NCBI GenBank assembly: GCA_012798935.1
Contig: JAAZMG010000010.1
Location: 1 to 7,639 of the forward strand
Direction: 5' to 3'
Source of the DNA: Tissierellia bacterium
Lineage (GTDB): Bacteria; Bacillota; Clostridia; Tissierellales; Tepidimicrobiaceae
DNA: 7,639 nt
The notes beneath the pieces were generated by a model, which was given only the letters and a program-made list of their open reading frames with translations, did no database searches and was not told the origin of the DNA. The stretch's first letter is position 1; the number at the start of each line of letters is the position of its first letter. The translations under genes and the position numbers were made by a program. Shown one piece after another: positions 1-6,790 of this stretch.

Positions 1-95
1 ATAGTTATAAAATAATATCCTGCTTGTGAATAATCATAATTTTTTAATCTAATATTCTTTCTTCGTGGTAATTCATCCATATAACCACCATCCAT
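1..95 (-). CDS. REP-associated tyrosine transposase (IS200-like, Y1 family), N-terminal part only
   Basis: This is an open frame of 31 complete codons that runs off the window start, so only the N-terminus is visible. From the second in-frame ATG (codon 6, position 80) it reads MDELPRRKNIRLKNYDYSQ, followed by AGYYFIT. This matches the characteristic start of RAYT transposases (LPRRK-IRL-x-YDYS-x-x-G-Y-F-I/V-T), the single-domain HUH/Y1 enzymes related to IS200/IS605 TnpA that are thought to mobilise REP palindromes. The HUH motif and catalytic tyrosine lie outside the window, so intactness cannot be judged. The start is uncertain: the ATG at 95 has a weak GGGA about 10 bases upstream, and the ATG at 80 fits the family N-terminus better. 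It is downstream of noc on the same strand. No REP-type palindrome is seen between 96 and 178; that gap shows nothing else I can support. Confidence 0.72.
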   Translation of the reverse strand, partial: MDGGYMDELPRRKNIRLKNYDYSQAGYYFIT

Positions 96-178
96 CTTAA
101 TATTATCCCTATGTCACATTTATCTACAGATATACACTAACAATCACCATAGCTTGAGCATATTCCTTTTCTATAAAT

Positions 179-216
179 AAAGTTCAAAATGTTTCACGTG
201 AAACATTTTGGACTTT
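179..216. repeat. 38-bp near-perfect palindrome centred on parS
   Basis: Two 19-base arms meet at the CACGTG centre (between 197 and 198). Pairing 179 with 216 and so on inwards, every position is complementary except 184/211 (T opposite G). The 16-bp parS core fills only the middle of this, so the symmetry extends 11 bp beyond the core on each side. In RNA from either strand the sequence could fold into a long hairpin with an ACGU loop. On the minus strand, the direction of noc transcription, the hairpin ends in CUUU and is followed by AUUUAU. It could therefore also end noc transcription, though the U-run is broken and this role is only inferred. Confidence 0.8.
190..205. promoter_or_regulatory. 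parS: parS centromere site (ParB-binding)
   Basis: The sequence is TGTTTCACGTGAAACA, an exact match to the canonical 16-bp parS palindrome recognised by chromosomal ParB/Spo0J. ParB loads here as a CTP-dependent sliding clamp, and the site organises origin segregation with ParA and SMC. It sits a few kilobases from the expected oriC, as origin-proximal parS sites do. It overlaps the 3' end of noc: TGT TTC ACG TGA on the minus strand encode Cys-Phe-Thr-stop, so the centromere provides the stop codon. No Noc-binding site (ATTTCCCGGGAAAT-like) was seen here or elsewhere in the window. The parB gene that would act on it is not in the window. Confidence 0.96.
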
Positions 217-1018
217 GTTGTTTCTTAGGTATCTGTATAGTTACTTCTACATATTCACCTTTATCTTTTTCTAAATATTGAGCATCCACTCCACTTTCCT
301 TTATTGCGGTGTAGGCTTTCTTAATTGTGTTTAAATATATTCTAGTACTTATTAGACCTTTTATGTTTTGTTTTTCTTCCTTTACATCTTCATCTTCACT
401 AATTAAATCATCTAATATATCATTTACCAAACTTTCTGTTTTGCTTACATTTAACTCATTTTTTATTACCTTATCTAATACTTCTCTTTTTAGTTTGTCA
501 TCTGAAAGCTTTAATAATGCTCGTCCATGTCTTTCTGTAAGATTATGGTCTAACAAATCTTTCTTAATATCCTCTGGTAATTTTAATAGTCTTAATTTGT
601 TTGCAATTGTAGATTGACTTTTACCCATCTTCTCTGCTAGTTGTTGTTGTGTGAAACCGTGATCAACTATTAGATTGTTGTATCCTTCAGCCTCTTCAAT
701 AAAATTTAAATCTTCTCTCTGTAAATTTTCAATTAAAGCAATCATAGCCGATTCATTGTCCCTATACTCTACAATTATAGCTGGTATTTCCTCAAGTTCT
801 GCTAGTTCGGAAGCTCTAAGCCTTCTTTCTCCAGCTACAAGTTCATAGCTTTCATTTTGCAATTTTCTAACGCTAATAGGTTGAATTAATCCAAAAGATT
901 TTATGGATTGGCTTAACTCTTCTAAAGATTTCTTATTAAAATCTTTTCTTGGTTGATATGGATTTGGTCTAATTGAATCTACAGGAATATATTTTATTTC
1001 TGGTTGTATATTTTTCAT
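194..1018 (-). CDS. noc: Nucleoid occlusion protein Noc (ParB family)
   Basis: This 274-residue ParB/Noc-family protein prevents division over the nucleoid by binding Noc sites. Visible parts are the N-terminal CTPase/ParB domain with RPNPYQPR (about 17-24), the CTP-binding GERR (63-66) and ENLQRED (97-103), the helix-turn-helix region (about 120-165), and a C-terminal dimerisation region ending in IQIPKK. The four positions that separate Noc from ParB specificity read Q135, K141, K146 and R163 (GKSQSTIANKLRLLKL and TERH), the Noc set, whereas ParB has R/T-or-H/variable/G. The C-terminal RIYLNTIKKA...SGV pattern is also Noc-like. I chose the ATG at 1018: it has GAGGG six bases upstream, while the TTG at 1036 has no good ribosome site. 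An in-frame TAA at 1043-1045 rules out a longer protein. With this start there is no N-terminal amphipathic membrane helix like that of Bacillus Noc. The final residues CFT come from the parS site. Confidence 0.93.
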   Translation of the reverse strand: MKNIQPEIKYIPVDSIRPNPYQPRKDFNKKSLEELSQSIKSFGLIQPISVRKLQNESYELVAGERRLRASELAELEEIPAIIVEYRDNESAMIALIENLQREDLNFIEEAEGYNNLIVDHGFTQQQLAEKMGKSQSTIANKLRLLKLPEDIKKDLLDHNLTERHGRALLKLSDDKLKREVLDKVIKNELNVSKTESLVNDILDDLISEDEDVKEEKQNIKGLISTRIYLNTIKKAYTAIKESGVDAQYLEKDKGEYVEVTIQIPKKQQSPKCFT

Positions 1019-1019
1019 T

Positions 1020-1043
1020 TCAATCCCTCTTCCCAATAGACAT
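1020..1043 (-). other. Possible 7-codon leader ORF abutting noc
   Basis: ATG at 1043 opens a frame that reads MSIGKRD and stops at TGA (1022-1020). One base separates this stop from the noc ATG (TGA-A-ATG). It has its own plausible ribosome site, AGAGGA, six bases upstream, in addition to the GAGGG used by noc, which lies inside the mini-ORF. The layout would allow translational coupling into noc. It could equally be chance, because short frames are common in AT-rich spacers. No promoter or peptide evidence is available. Confidence 0.25.
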
Positions 1044-1074
1044 TATTAATCCTCTTACATTTTATATTCTATAA

Positions 1075-1103
1075 AATATAATTATTTCCTTCTTATTACC
1101 CAA
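1075..1103 (-). promoter_or_regulatory. Weak candidate sigma-A promoter for noc
   Basis: In the gap of about 110 bases between rsmG and noc, the minus strand carries TTGGGT (1103-1098), a 17-base spacer and TATATT (1080-1075). The -10 matches consensus at 5 of 6 and the -35 at only 3 of 6. It would start RNA near 1068, about 50 bases before the noc ATG. The region is very AT-rich, so -10-like boxes are expected by chance, and noc may simply be read through from rsmG. An A/T-only inverted repeat (ATTTTAT 1059-1065 and ATAAAAT 1071-1077) overlaps it. Confidence 0.25.
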
Positions 1104-1129
1104 ACTTTCCTTCGCCAAATTTTCTCTAA

Positions 1130-1846
1130 TTACAAGGGTTTCTTCTTAGGCTTACCTCCTCCTCTTGGATATTTTGTCGGAGTTTCTTTTATCTTTTCAA
1201 TAATTATCAAACTATGGGTTATATCGCTAAATGGAAGAGTAACAATCTTTTTATCTTTAATCTTTCCACCTAAAATTTTTATGCCTTTTTCCGCTTCACC
1301 TAATTCTTCATCTACATCAGGCCCCTTCATAGAGATAAAATATCCACCTACTTTAATGAAAGGCAACGAATATTCAGAAAGAGTATTTAATGAAGCCACT
1401 GCCCTTGATATGGCAATATCATAAATTTCCCTATGCTTTTTGTCTCTACCTAATTCTTCTGCTCTGCCATGAATTGTAGTAATACCTTTTAATTCTATAG
1501 TGTTGATAACTTCATTTAAAAACTTAATTCTCTTATTTAAACTATCTAATAAAACCATATCTAAATCTTCTTTAATAATCTTTAGAGGAACACCAGGAAA
1601 TCCTCCACCTGTTCCAATATCTATAACTTTAACTTTTCCTTCAAATAAATTTGTATTAAGTGGTGTTATACTATCAATAAAATGTTTTATATCAATTTCC
1701 ACATCATCAGTTATAGAAGTAATATTTATCTTTTGATTCCATTCCTTTAACAATTTTTTATATAATATAAACTTATCTTGTTTATCTTTAGTTAAGTTTA
1801 TACCTAATGTTTTTGCCCCATCAATTAATGTATTTACATTAGTCAT
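1130..1846 (-). CDS. rsmG: 16S rRNA (guanine527-N7)-methyltransferase RsmG
   Basis: This 238-residue protein is the usual RsmG (GidB) length. It methylates N7 of G527 in the 530 loop of 16S rRNA using S-adenosylmethionine, and loss of this enzyme gives low-level streptomycin resistance in other bacteria. Seen here are an N-terminal helical part with WNQKINITSI (about 36-45), the SAM-binding loop IDIGTGGGFPG (75-85), the acidic DS after the second strand (101-102), SRAV (147-150), and the family's C-terminal TPTKYPRGGGKPKKKPL. A purine-rich GGAGAGGAGAAG precedes the ATG. The start lies 8 bases inside the 3' end of mnmG, so the two are probably translationally coupled. It ends with TAA, followed by the spacer leading to noc. 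No odd features were seen. Confidence 0.97.
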   Translation of the reverse strand: MTNVNTLIDGAKTLGINLTKDKQDKFILYKKLLKEWNQKINITSITDDVEIDIKHFIDSITPLNTNLFEGKVKVIDIGTGGGFPGVPLKIIKEDLDMVLLDSLNKRIKFLNEVINTIELKGITTIHGRAEELGRDKKHREIYDIAISRAVASLNTLSEYSLPFIKVGGYFISMKGPDVDEELGEAEKGIKILGGKIKDKKIVTLPFSDITHSLIIIEKIKETPTKYPRGGGKPKKKPL

Positions 1847-3752
1847 TGTTTACATTCTTCTCTCCTCTCCGTTTTTGCTCTAAATAGATCAACAAAACAT
1901 TAATATCCGCAGGAGAAACCCCTGAAACCCTAGATGCTTGACCTACTGAATCAGGTTTTATCTGGCTTAGTTTTTGTTTTGCCTCGTTGCTTAGACCTTT
2001 TATTTCATCGTAGTTTTGATCATGAGATAATCTTTTTCCTTCTAACTTTTTAAACTGTTCTATTTGAGCCATTTGTTTTTTTATATATCCTTCATATTTA
2101 ATCTGAGTTTCTACTTGAAGCCGTATCTCTCTAGGTAGTTCCGGTCTACCTTTATCTAGTTCATTTAATAATTCATAATTAAGTTCTGGCCTCTTAATTA
2201 AATCATATAGACTAAGGGCTGTTTTCAAAGGTGTACTATTTAATTCTTTAAAAAATTCATTTGTCTCCTTTGTAGGCGTTACTTTAACGGTTTTTAATCT
2301 ATTTAGTTCTAACTCAATTTGTTTTTTCTTATTTATAGTCTTTCTATACCTTTCCTCACTTGCAAGACCAACCTCATATCCTTTTTTAGTTAATCTTAAA
2401 TCTGCATTATCTTGTCTTAATGTTAATCTATATTCAGCCCTTGATGTCATCATCCTATAAGGCTCATTTGTACCTTTTGTAACTAAATCATCTATTAAAA
2501 CCCCGATATAAGCCTCTGATCTATGTAAAATAAAAGGTTCCTTCCCTTGTATATTTAATACTCCATTTATTCCGGCAATTAACCCTTGAGCTGCAGCCTC
2601 TTCATAGCCTGAAGAGCCATTTATTTGTCCTGCAAAAAAAAGATTCTTTATCGTTTTATGCTCCAAAGTTCTTTTCAATATTGTAGGGTCGATACAATCA
2701 TATTCAATACCATAAGCAGATCTCATAAATTGAACTTTTTCCAATCCGGTTATGGTTTTGTACATCTTTATTTGGACTTCTTCTGGTAAAGTAGAACTAA
2801 CCCCTTGAACATACATTTCCTTGGTATCTAATCCTTCAGGTTCAATAAACACTTGATGTTTTTCCTTATCTTTAAATCTAACTACTTTATCTTCAATAGA
2901 GGGACAATATCTTGGTCCTACTCCTTCAATTTGTCCAGAATACATAGGTGAACGTGAAAGATTTTCTCTTATTATTTCGTGAGTACGAGGAGTTGTATAT
3001 GTTAAATAGCAAGGCACTTGTTCTATATTAAATTTTTTACCAATATTTAAAAATGAAAAAGGTATAATCTCCTCATCTCCTGGTTGTATCTCCATTTTAG
3101 AATAATTTATAGTATCTCCATGAACCCTTGCTGGTGTTCCCGTTTTAAATCTTCTTAATTTTATACCTAATTTAATTAAAGAATCTGAAAGAAGATTTGA
3201 AGGGGATAATCCACTAGGACCACTAGAATAATTTACCTCCCCCATAAATATTCTTCCTTTTAAATATGTTCCGGTAGCTAAGATTACTACCTTGCTATAA
3301 TAGGTAGCACCTGTTCTCGTTACAATACCTTTTACTAAATTATCTTCAACAAGAATCTCTACAGCTTCTCCTTCACGTAGAACAAGATTAGGTTCCTTTT
3401 CTAATACCTTTTTCATCTCCCTATGGTATTTTTTCTTATCTGCTTGAACCCTTAGAGAATGAACAGCAGGGCCTTTTGATGTATTTAACATTCTGCTTTG
3501 AATAAAAGATTTATCAATAATTAAAGCCATCTCCCCACCTAATGCATCTATTTCTCTAACCAAATGGCCTTTCCCTGTACCTCCTATATTGGGATTACAT
3601 GGCATATCTGCTATAGAATCAAGACTCATAGTTAACATTAAAGTTTTCATACCCATTCTGCTACTGGCCAAAGCAGCTTCACAACCAGCATGACCAGCAC
3701 CAATAACTATAACATCAAAATCTCCTGCTTTATATTTTTTTATATCCTCCAT
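1839..3752 (-). CDS. mnmG: tRNA uridine-34 5-carboxymethylaminomethyl modification enzyme MnmG (GidA)
   Basis: This 637-residue FAD-dependent enzyme, close to the usual ~630, works in a complex with MnmE to add the cmnm5/nm5 group to U34 of tRNAs that read NNA/NNG codons, using methylenetetrahydrofolate and glycine or ammonium. Visible are the FAD dinucleotide motif VIGAGHAGCEAA (16-27), PCNPNIGGTGKG (51-62) with C52, GPRYCPSIEDK (279-289) with C283, and AGQINGSSGYEEAAAQG (374-390), the second GidA signature. C52 and C283 align with the two conserved cysteines of Escherichia coli MnmG (C47 and C277). The C-terminal helical domain that contacts MnmE and tRNA ends with ADINVLLIYLEQKRRG. The start has a strong GGGAGGTG eight bases upstream. 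It follows mnmE by 25 bases and overlaps rsmG by 8. The frame is intact throughout. Confidence 0.98.
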   Translation of the reverse strand: MEDIKKYKAGDFDVIVIGAGHAGCEAALASSRMGMKTLMLTMSLDSIADMPCNPNIGGTGKGHLVREIDALGGEMALIIDKSFIQSRMLNTSKGPAVHSLRVQADKKKYHREMKKVLEKEPNLVLREGEAVEILVEDNLVKGIVTRTGATYYSKVVILATGTYLKGRIFMGEVNYSSGPSGLSPSNLLSDSLIKLGIKLRRFKTGTPARVHGDTINYSKMEIQPGDEEIIPFSFLNIGKKFNIEQVPCYLTYTTPRTHEIIRENLSRSPMYSGQIEGVGPRYCPSIEDKVVRFKDKEKHQVFIEPEGLDTKEMYVQGVSSTLPEEVQIKMYKTITGLEKVQFMRSAYGIEYDCIDPTILKRTLEHKTIKNLFFAGQINGSSGYEEAAAQGLIAGINGVLNIQGKEPFILHRSEAYIGVLIDDLVTKGTNEPYRMMTSRAEYRLTLRQDNADLRLTKKGYEVGLASEERYRKTINKKKQIELELNRLKTVKVTPTKETNEFFKELNSTPLKTALSLYDLIKRPELNYELLNELDKGRPELPREIRLQVETQIKYEGYIKKQMAQIEQFKKLEGKRLSHDQNYDEIKGLSNEAKQKLSQIKPDSVGQASRVSGVSPADINVLLIYLEQKRRGEKNVNND

Positions 3753-3777
3753 CTATAGAACACCTCCCTTACATAAA

Positions 3778-5157
3778 CTATTTACCTATACAAAATTCTG
3801 AAAATATCTTATCCAAAATATCTTCTCCCACAGTATCTCCAGATATTTCCCCTAGATTTTCCCAACAATTCTTTATATCTACCTCTATACAATCTAAGGG
3901 TATCTTTAACATAATTCCTTCTAATCCATCTTCAATGTTTTTCTTGGCCTTTATAAGCTGGTCCTTATGTCTCATATTTGTAACTATAATATCACTTTCA
4001 ATTTCCAGCTCTCCTGCATAGAACATTTCCTTTATTGCCTGTTCTAATTTATCTATACCTATCCCAGTAGCAATTGAAGTAGTGATTATTTCTTTATTAG
4101 GCAACAATTTTTTTAAATCATTTTCATCATATTCATTAGGAAGATCTGATTTATTTAACAAAACTATAGATTTTTTATCTTTAACTATATCTATAATTTC
4201 ATAATCTTCATCGGTTATACTTTCCGAAGCATCAAATACAGCTATTATTAAATCTGCCTTATCTACCATATCTATAGCCCTATCTACTCCTATTTTCTCT
4301 ACTACATCTTTAGTAGACCTAATTCCTGCAGTATCCATAATTTTTAAAGGAATACCATCTATATTTATATATTCTTCAATTATATCCCTAGTAGTTCCAG
4401 GAACATTAGTAACTATAGCCCTATTTTCCCTTAACATAGCATTTAATAGAGAAGATTTTCCTACATTAGGTTTTCCCAATATAACTATATTTAAACCATC
4501 CTTAAGTATCTTTCCCCTATCTGCTGTACTTAAAAGCTTTTTTATTTCCTCTTTTACTAATCTAGCCTTTTCCTCTAATTCATCATAAGTTACTTCTTCT
4601 ATATCTTCATCAGGAAAATCAATAGACACTTCTATATGGGCAATCATTTCCAACAATATATTTCTAATTTCTTTAACTTTATGGGATATACTTCCCTCTA
4701 ATTGGTTTAATGAAACTTCAAAACTTTTATCCGTCTTTGCTCGAATCATATCTATAACCGCTTCAGCTTGCGACAAATCTAGCCTTCCATTTAAAAAAGC
4801 CCTTTTAGTAAACTCTCCTGCTTCGGCTAATCTAGCTCCATTTTCTAAAACAAGTTCTAATATTTTTCTTACGGAAATAATACCGCCATGACAGTATATC
4901 TCTACCATATCTTCCCTAGTATAGGTATAAGGACCTTTCATAAAAACTATTAATACCTCATCTATTATTTCCCCATCTTTAGGGTCTATTATATGTCCAT
5001 AGGTTAATTTCCTATTTTCATTTTCCTTCAAACTATCAACCTTATTCCCCTTAAATAATTTATTTGCTATATTCAAAGAATCCTTACCACTCATTCGAAC
5101 TATGCCAATTCCACCTTCCCCCATAGCCGTAGAAATAGCTGCAATCACATCAGTCAC
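3778..5157 (-). CDS. mnmE: tRNA modification GTPase MnmE (TrmE/ThdF)
   Basis: This 459-residue GTPase partners MnmG in tRNA wobble-uridine modification. It has an N-terminal folate-binding domain (IAAIST-x-x-GEGGIGIVR near the start, TREDMVEIYCHGG, GEFTKRAFLNGRLDLSQAEAV) and a helical domain interrupted by a G domain. G-domain motifs are G1 GKPNVGKSS (228-236), GTTRD (254-258), G3 DTAG (275-278) and G4 NKSD (335-338). The C-terminus is the conserved FCIGK with catalytic-type C456. The start is debatable. An ATG at 5169 gives 463 residues, but its AAAGG touches the ATG with no spacer. The same AAAGGA stands about 11 bases before the GTG at 5157, which gives MTDVIAAIST, matching Bacillus MnmE (MDTIAAIST) in position, so I prefer the GTG. 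It follows jag after about 60 bases that hold a hairpin, and precedes mnmG by 25. Confidence 0.97.
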   Translation of the reverse strand: MTDVIAAISTAMGEGGIGIVRMSGKDSLNIANKLFKGNKVDSLKENENRKLTYGHIIDPKDGEIIDEVLIVFMKGPYTYTREDMVEIYCHGGIISVRKILELVLENGARLAEAGEFTKRAFLNGRLDLSQAEAVIDMIRAKTDKSFEVSLNQLEGSISHKVKEIRNILLEMIAHIEVSIDFPDEDIEEVTYDELEEKARLVKEEIKKLLSTADRGKILKDGLNIVILGKPNVGKSSLLNAMLRENRAIVTNVPGTTRDIIEEYINIDGIPLKIMDTAGIRSTKDVVEKIGVDRAIDMVDKADLIIAVFDASESITDEDYEIIDIVKDKKSIVLLNKSDLPNEYDENDLKKLLPNKEIITTSIATGIGIDKLEQAIKEMFYAGELEIESDIIVTNMRHKDQLIKAKKNIEDGLEGIMLKIPLDCIEVDIKNCWENLGEISGDTVGEDILDKIFSEFCIGK

Positions 5158-5186
5158 AATATTCACCATCCTTTCTTTAGATAAGA

Positions 5187-5211
5187 GAAACCCAGTTTAT
5201 CACTGGGTTTC
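5187..5211 (-). terminator. Hairpin between jag and mnmE, possible partial terminator
   Basis: There is a perfect 9-bp stem (5187-5195 with 5203-5211, containing CCCAG/CTGGG) and a 7-base loop, just after the jag stop and upstream of mnmE. On the minus strand the stem ends in GGGTTTC followed by TCTTATCT. The T-run is interrupted by C, so termination would be incomplete. It may instead be a processing or stabilising element that separates the rpmH-jag half of the operon from the mnmE-noc half. No convincing promoter was seen in the 50-base gap, which fits read-through. Confidence 0.55.
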
Positions 5212-5218
5212 AAAAGGT

Positions 5219-5845
5219 CTATTTTGCTTGAATTACCACCCTTCTATAGGGCTCTTCTCCTTCACTATGAGTAGTAATGTCACCTATATCTTGCAATGCG
5301 GAATGAATAATCCTTCTCTCATATGGATTCATGGGCTCCAATTTTACTGGTCTTTTACTGTATTTAGCTTTTTGACCCATCCTATTTGCCAGCCTAACTA
5401 AGGTTTCTTCTCTTCTCTTTCTATATCCTTTAGCATCAACAATCACCTTAATATAATCGTCCCTACTTCTATTAACCGCTAAACTTATTAAAAATTGAAT
5501 TGCATCCAGTGTATTACCCCTTCTACCAATTACAATACCCATATCTGATGAATTAATATTGGTAATATCTATATATAGACATGAGTTTTCTCTTTTAACC
5601 GAACAACTTCCTTTAACATTCATACATTTAAGCATATTATTTAAAAGATTTTCTGCTATTTTTATGGGATCGTTTATTACTGTTACTTTAACCGTGGCAT
5701 CTTTAGCGCCTATTAATCCAAATAGTCCCTTACTAGGTTCTTCAAGAATCTCTACATGAGTGTCCCCCTTTTCAACACCTAACTCTTCTAATGCAATACT
5801 AACAGCCTCATCAATAGTTTTTGAAACCTTTACAACGGATTTCAT
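5219..5845 (-). CDS. khpB: RNA-binding protein Jag/KhpB (Jag-N, KH and R3H domains)
   Basis: This 208-residue protein has three parts. A Jag-N domain (about 1-52) carries GLFGLIGAKDA (40-50). A KH domain (about 85-137) contains the GxxG loop as GRRG (107-110, in VIGRRGNTLDAIQFL). A C-terminal R3H domain includes NPYERRIIHSAL with R177-x3-H181 and ends EPYRRVVI. Jag/KhpB binds RNA, forms a complex with KhpA in other Firmicutes, and is linked there to cell-division and cell-wall gene control. It is historically named for its position next to spoIIIJ/yidC. The start ATG has AAGGAGG upstream, placed inside the end of yidC, and only one base separates the yidC stop from this ATG, so co-translation is likely. 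There is no variable linker between Jag-N and KH beyond about 30 residues, so this is a short form. Confidence 0.96.
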   Translation of the reverse strand: MKSVVKVSKTIDEAVSIALEELGVEKGDTHVEILEEPSKGLFGLIGAKDATVKVTVINDPIKIAENLLNNMLKCMNVKGSCSVKRENSCLYIDITNINSSDMGIVIGRRGNTLDAIQFLISLAVNRSRDDYIKVIVDAKGYRKRREETLVRLANRMGQKAKYSKRPVKLEPMNPYERRIIHSALQDIGDITTHSEGEEPYRRVVIQAK

Positions 5846-5846
5846 T

Positions 5847-6560
5847 CTATCTTGTCTCCTCCTTAATCTTACCCAAAGACCTATTAGATATTACTTGTTG
5901 AATGATTTGGAATATATTACCCATAACCCAATATAATGCTAATCCAGATGCAAATGATCTAGCAGCCCAAAAGATCATAAAAGGAAGGAAGATATTCATG
6001 GTTTTTTGAGTAGATTCTGCTTTTGGATCCATTTGTGTATTACCGGTCATAAGCTTAGTTTGCAAATAAGTAGTTATACCAGCTAAAAGAGGCAATCCCC
6101 AGAGATAAGGATCTGGTTTTTCTAAGTTTGGAATCCACAAAAAGTTTTTGCTTATAGTTGCATAAAAATTAGGATCTTTAAAAACATAGGTTATAGGATC
6201 TCTTAAAACGTTGAAAAAAGCAATAATAATTGGAAATTGAATAAGTAGAATCAAGCATCCTGACATAGGATTATACTTATTTGTTTTATAAACCTCCATT
6301 ATCTTAGCCTGCTGGGTCTGTGGGTCATTTTTATATTTTTTTTGAATTTCCTTTATTTGTGGTTGTAATTCATTCATTTTTTGTGTAGATTTGCTTTGAT
6401 GCAAACTTACAGGTAATAAAATAAATTTAAATATAATGGTAGTGATTATTATAGCAATACCATAATAAGAAAAATTTTCTGGCTCTACTCCTATATTGGA
6501 AACCATATCGAAAACTAATTTTAACAATCCTCCGAATATATTACCTAAAAAAGCGTTCAT
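5847..6560 (-). CDS. yidC: Membrane protein insertase YidC/Oxa1 family
   Basis: This 237-residue Oxa1/YidC/Alb3 core insertase places membrane proteins into the cytoplasmic membrane, alone or with Sec. The N-terminus is an amphipathic segment without the lipoprotein Cys cleavage site found in Bacillus SpoIIIJ. Five hydrophobic segments are visible at about 33-52, 101-120, 152-170, 188-203 and 205-225. A cytoplasmic charged hairpin (about 53-95, QSKSTQKMNELQPQIKEIQ) follows the first. The positive residue in the hydrophilic groove of the first segment, usually Arg, is Lys45 here (TIIFKFILLP). The start has AGGGGG upstream and lies 14 bases after the yidD stop. The neighbours yidD, rnpA and jag are the usual partners in Firmicutes. 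I saw no MifM-like arrest leader upstream. Confidence 0.97.
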   Translation of the reverse strand: MNAFLGNIFGGLLKLVFDMVSNIGVEPENFSYYGIAIIITTIIFKFILLPVSLHQSKSTQKMNELQPQIKEIQKKYKNDPQTQQAKIMEVYKTNKYNPMSGCLILLIQFPIIIAFFNVLRDPITYVFKDPNFYATISKNFLWIPNLEKPDPYLWGLPLLAGITTYLQTKLMTGNTQMDPKAESTQKTMNIFLPFMIFWAARSFASGLALYWVMGNIFQIIQQVISNRSLGKIKEETR

Positions 6561-6574
6561 CGATTAACCCCCTA

Positions 6575-6790
6575 TCATTTTAGCGGATCATACCCTCCTT
6601 CATTAAATGGATGACATCTTAAAATTCTACTTAAACTTAAATAAGTCCCCTTTAAAAAACCATATTTCATATAAGCTTCTATAGAATATTGTGAACAAGT
6701 TGGATAAAATCTGCAATTTCTTCCTATCAGAATATATCTTGAAATAAATCTTTGATAAAACTTTATAAATAAAATAGCTAACCTAGCCAT
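6575..6790 (-). CDS. yidD: Membrane protein insertion efficiency factor YidD
   Basis: This 71-residue protein is of the YidD (DUF37, haemolysin-like) family, which sits at the inner face of the membrane and helps YidC-dependent insertion. It shows the family pattern: a basic amphipathic N-terminus (about 1-20), then CRFYPTCSQYS (26-36), a conserved A-x-x-x-x-G stretch, and RILRCHPFNEGGYDPL near the end. Cysteines 26, 32 and 59 are all in the expected places. Its ATG shares one base with the rnpA stop (TAATG), so reinitiation after rnpA is likely; GGTG lies about ten bases upstream. The length and motifs are complete. Confidence 0.96.
   Translation of the reverse strand: MARLAILFIKFYQRFISRYILIGRNCRFYPTCSQYSIEAYMKYGFLKGTYLSLSRILRCHPFNEGGYDPLK

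Noticed and set aside
120..128. TTATCTACA as a DnaA box
   Set aside because: It has a mismatch at a core position (C to T), stands alone, and lies more than 7 kb from the expected origin.
327..617. Plus-strand frame inside noc (and similar ones inside rsmG, mnmE and jag)
   Set aside because: These are shadows opposite well-supported genes, with Ser/Phe/Leu-rich composition typical of antisense frames and no ribosome sites.
1019..1036. TTG start for noc adding six residues (MGRGIE)
   Set aside because: There is no ribosome site at a proper distance, and the GAGGG inside this stretch serves the ATG at 1018.
1059..1077. Hairpin ATTTTAT/ATAAAAT after rsmG as a terminator
   Set aside because: The stem is A/T only, with no G-C pairs and no T-run that would give termination; expected by chance in such AT-rich spacer.
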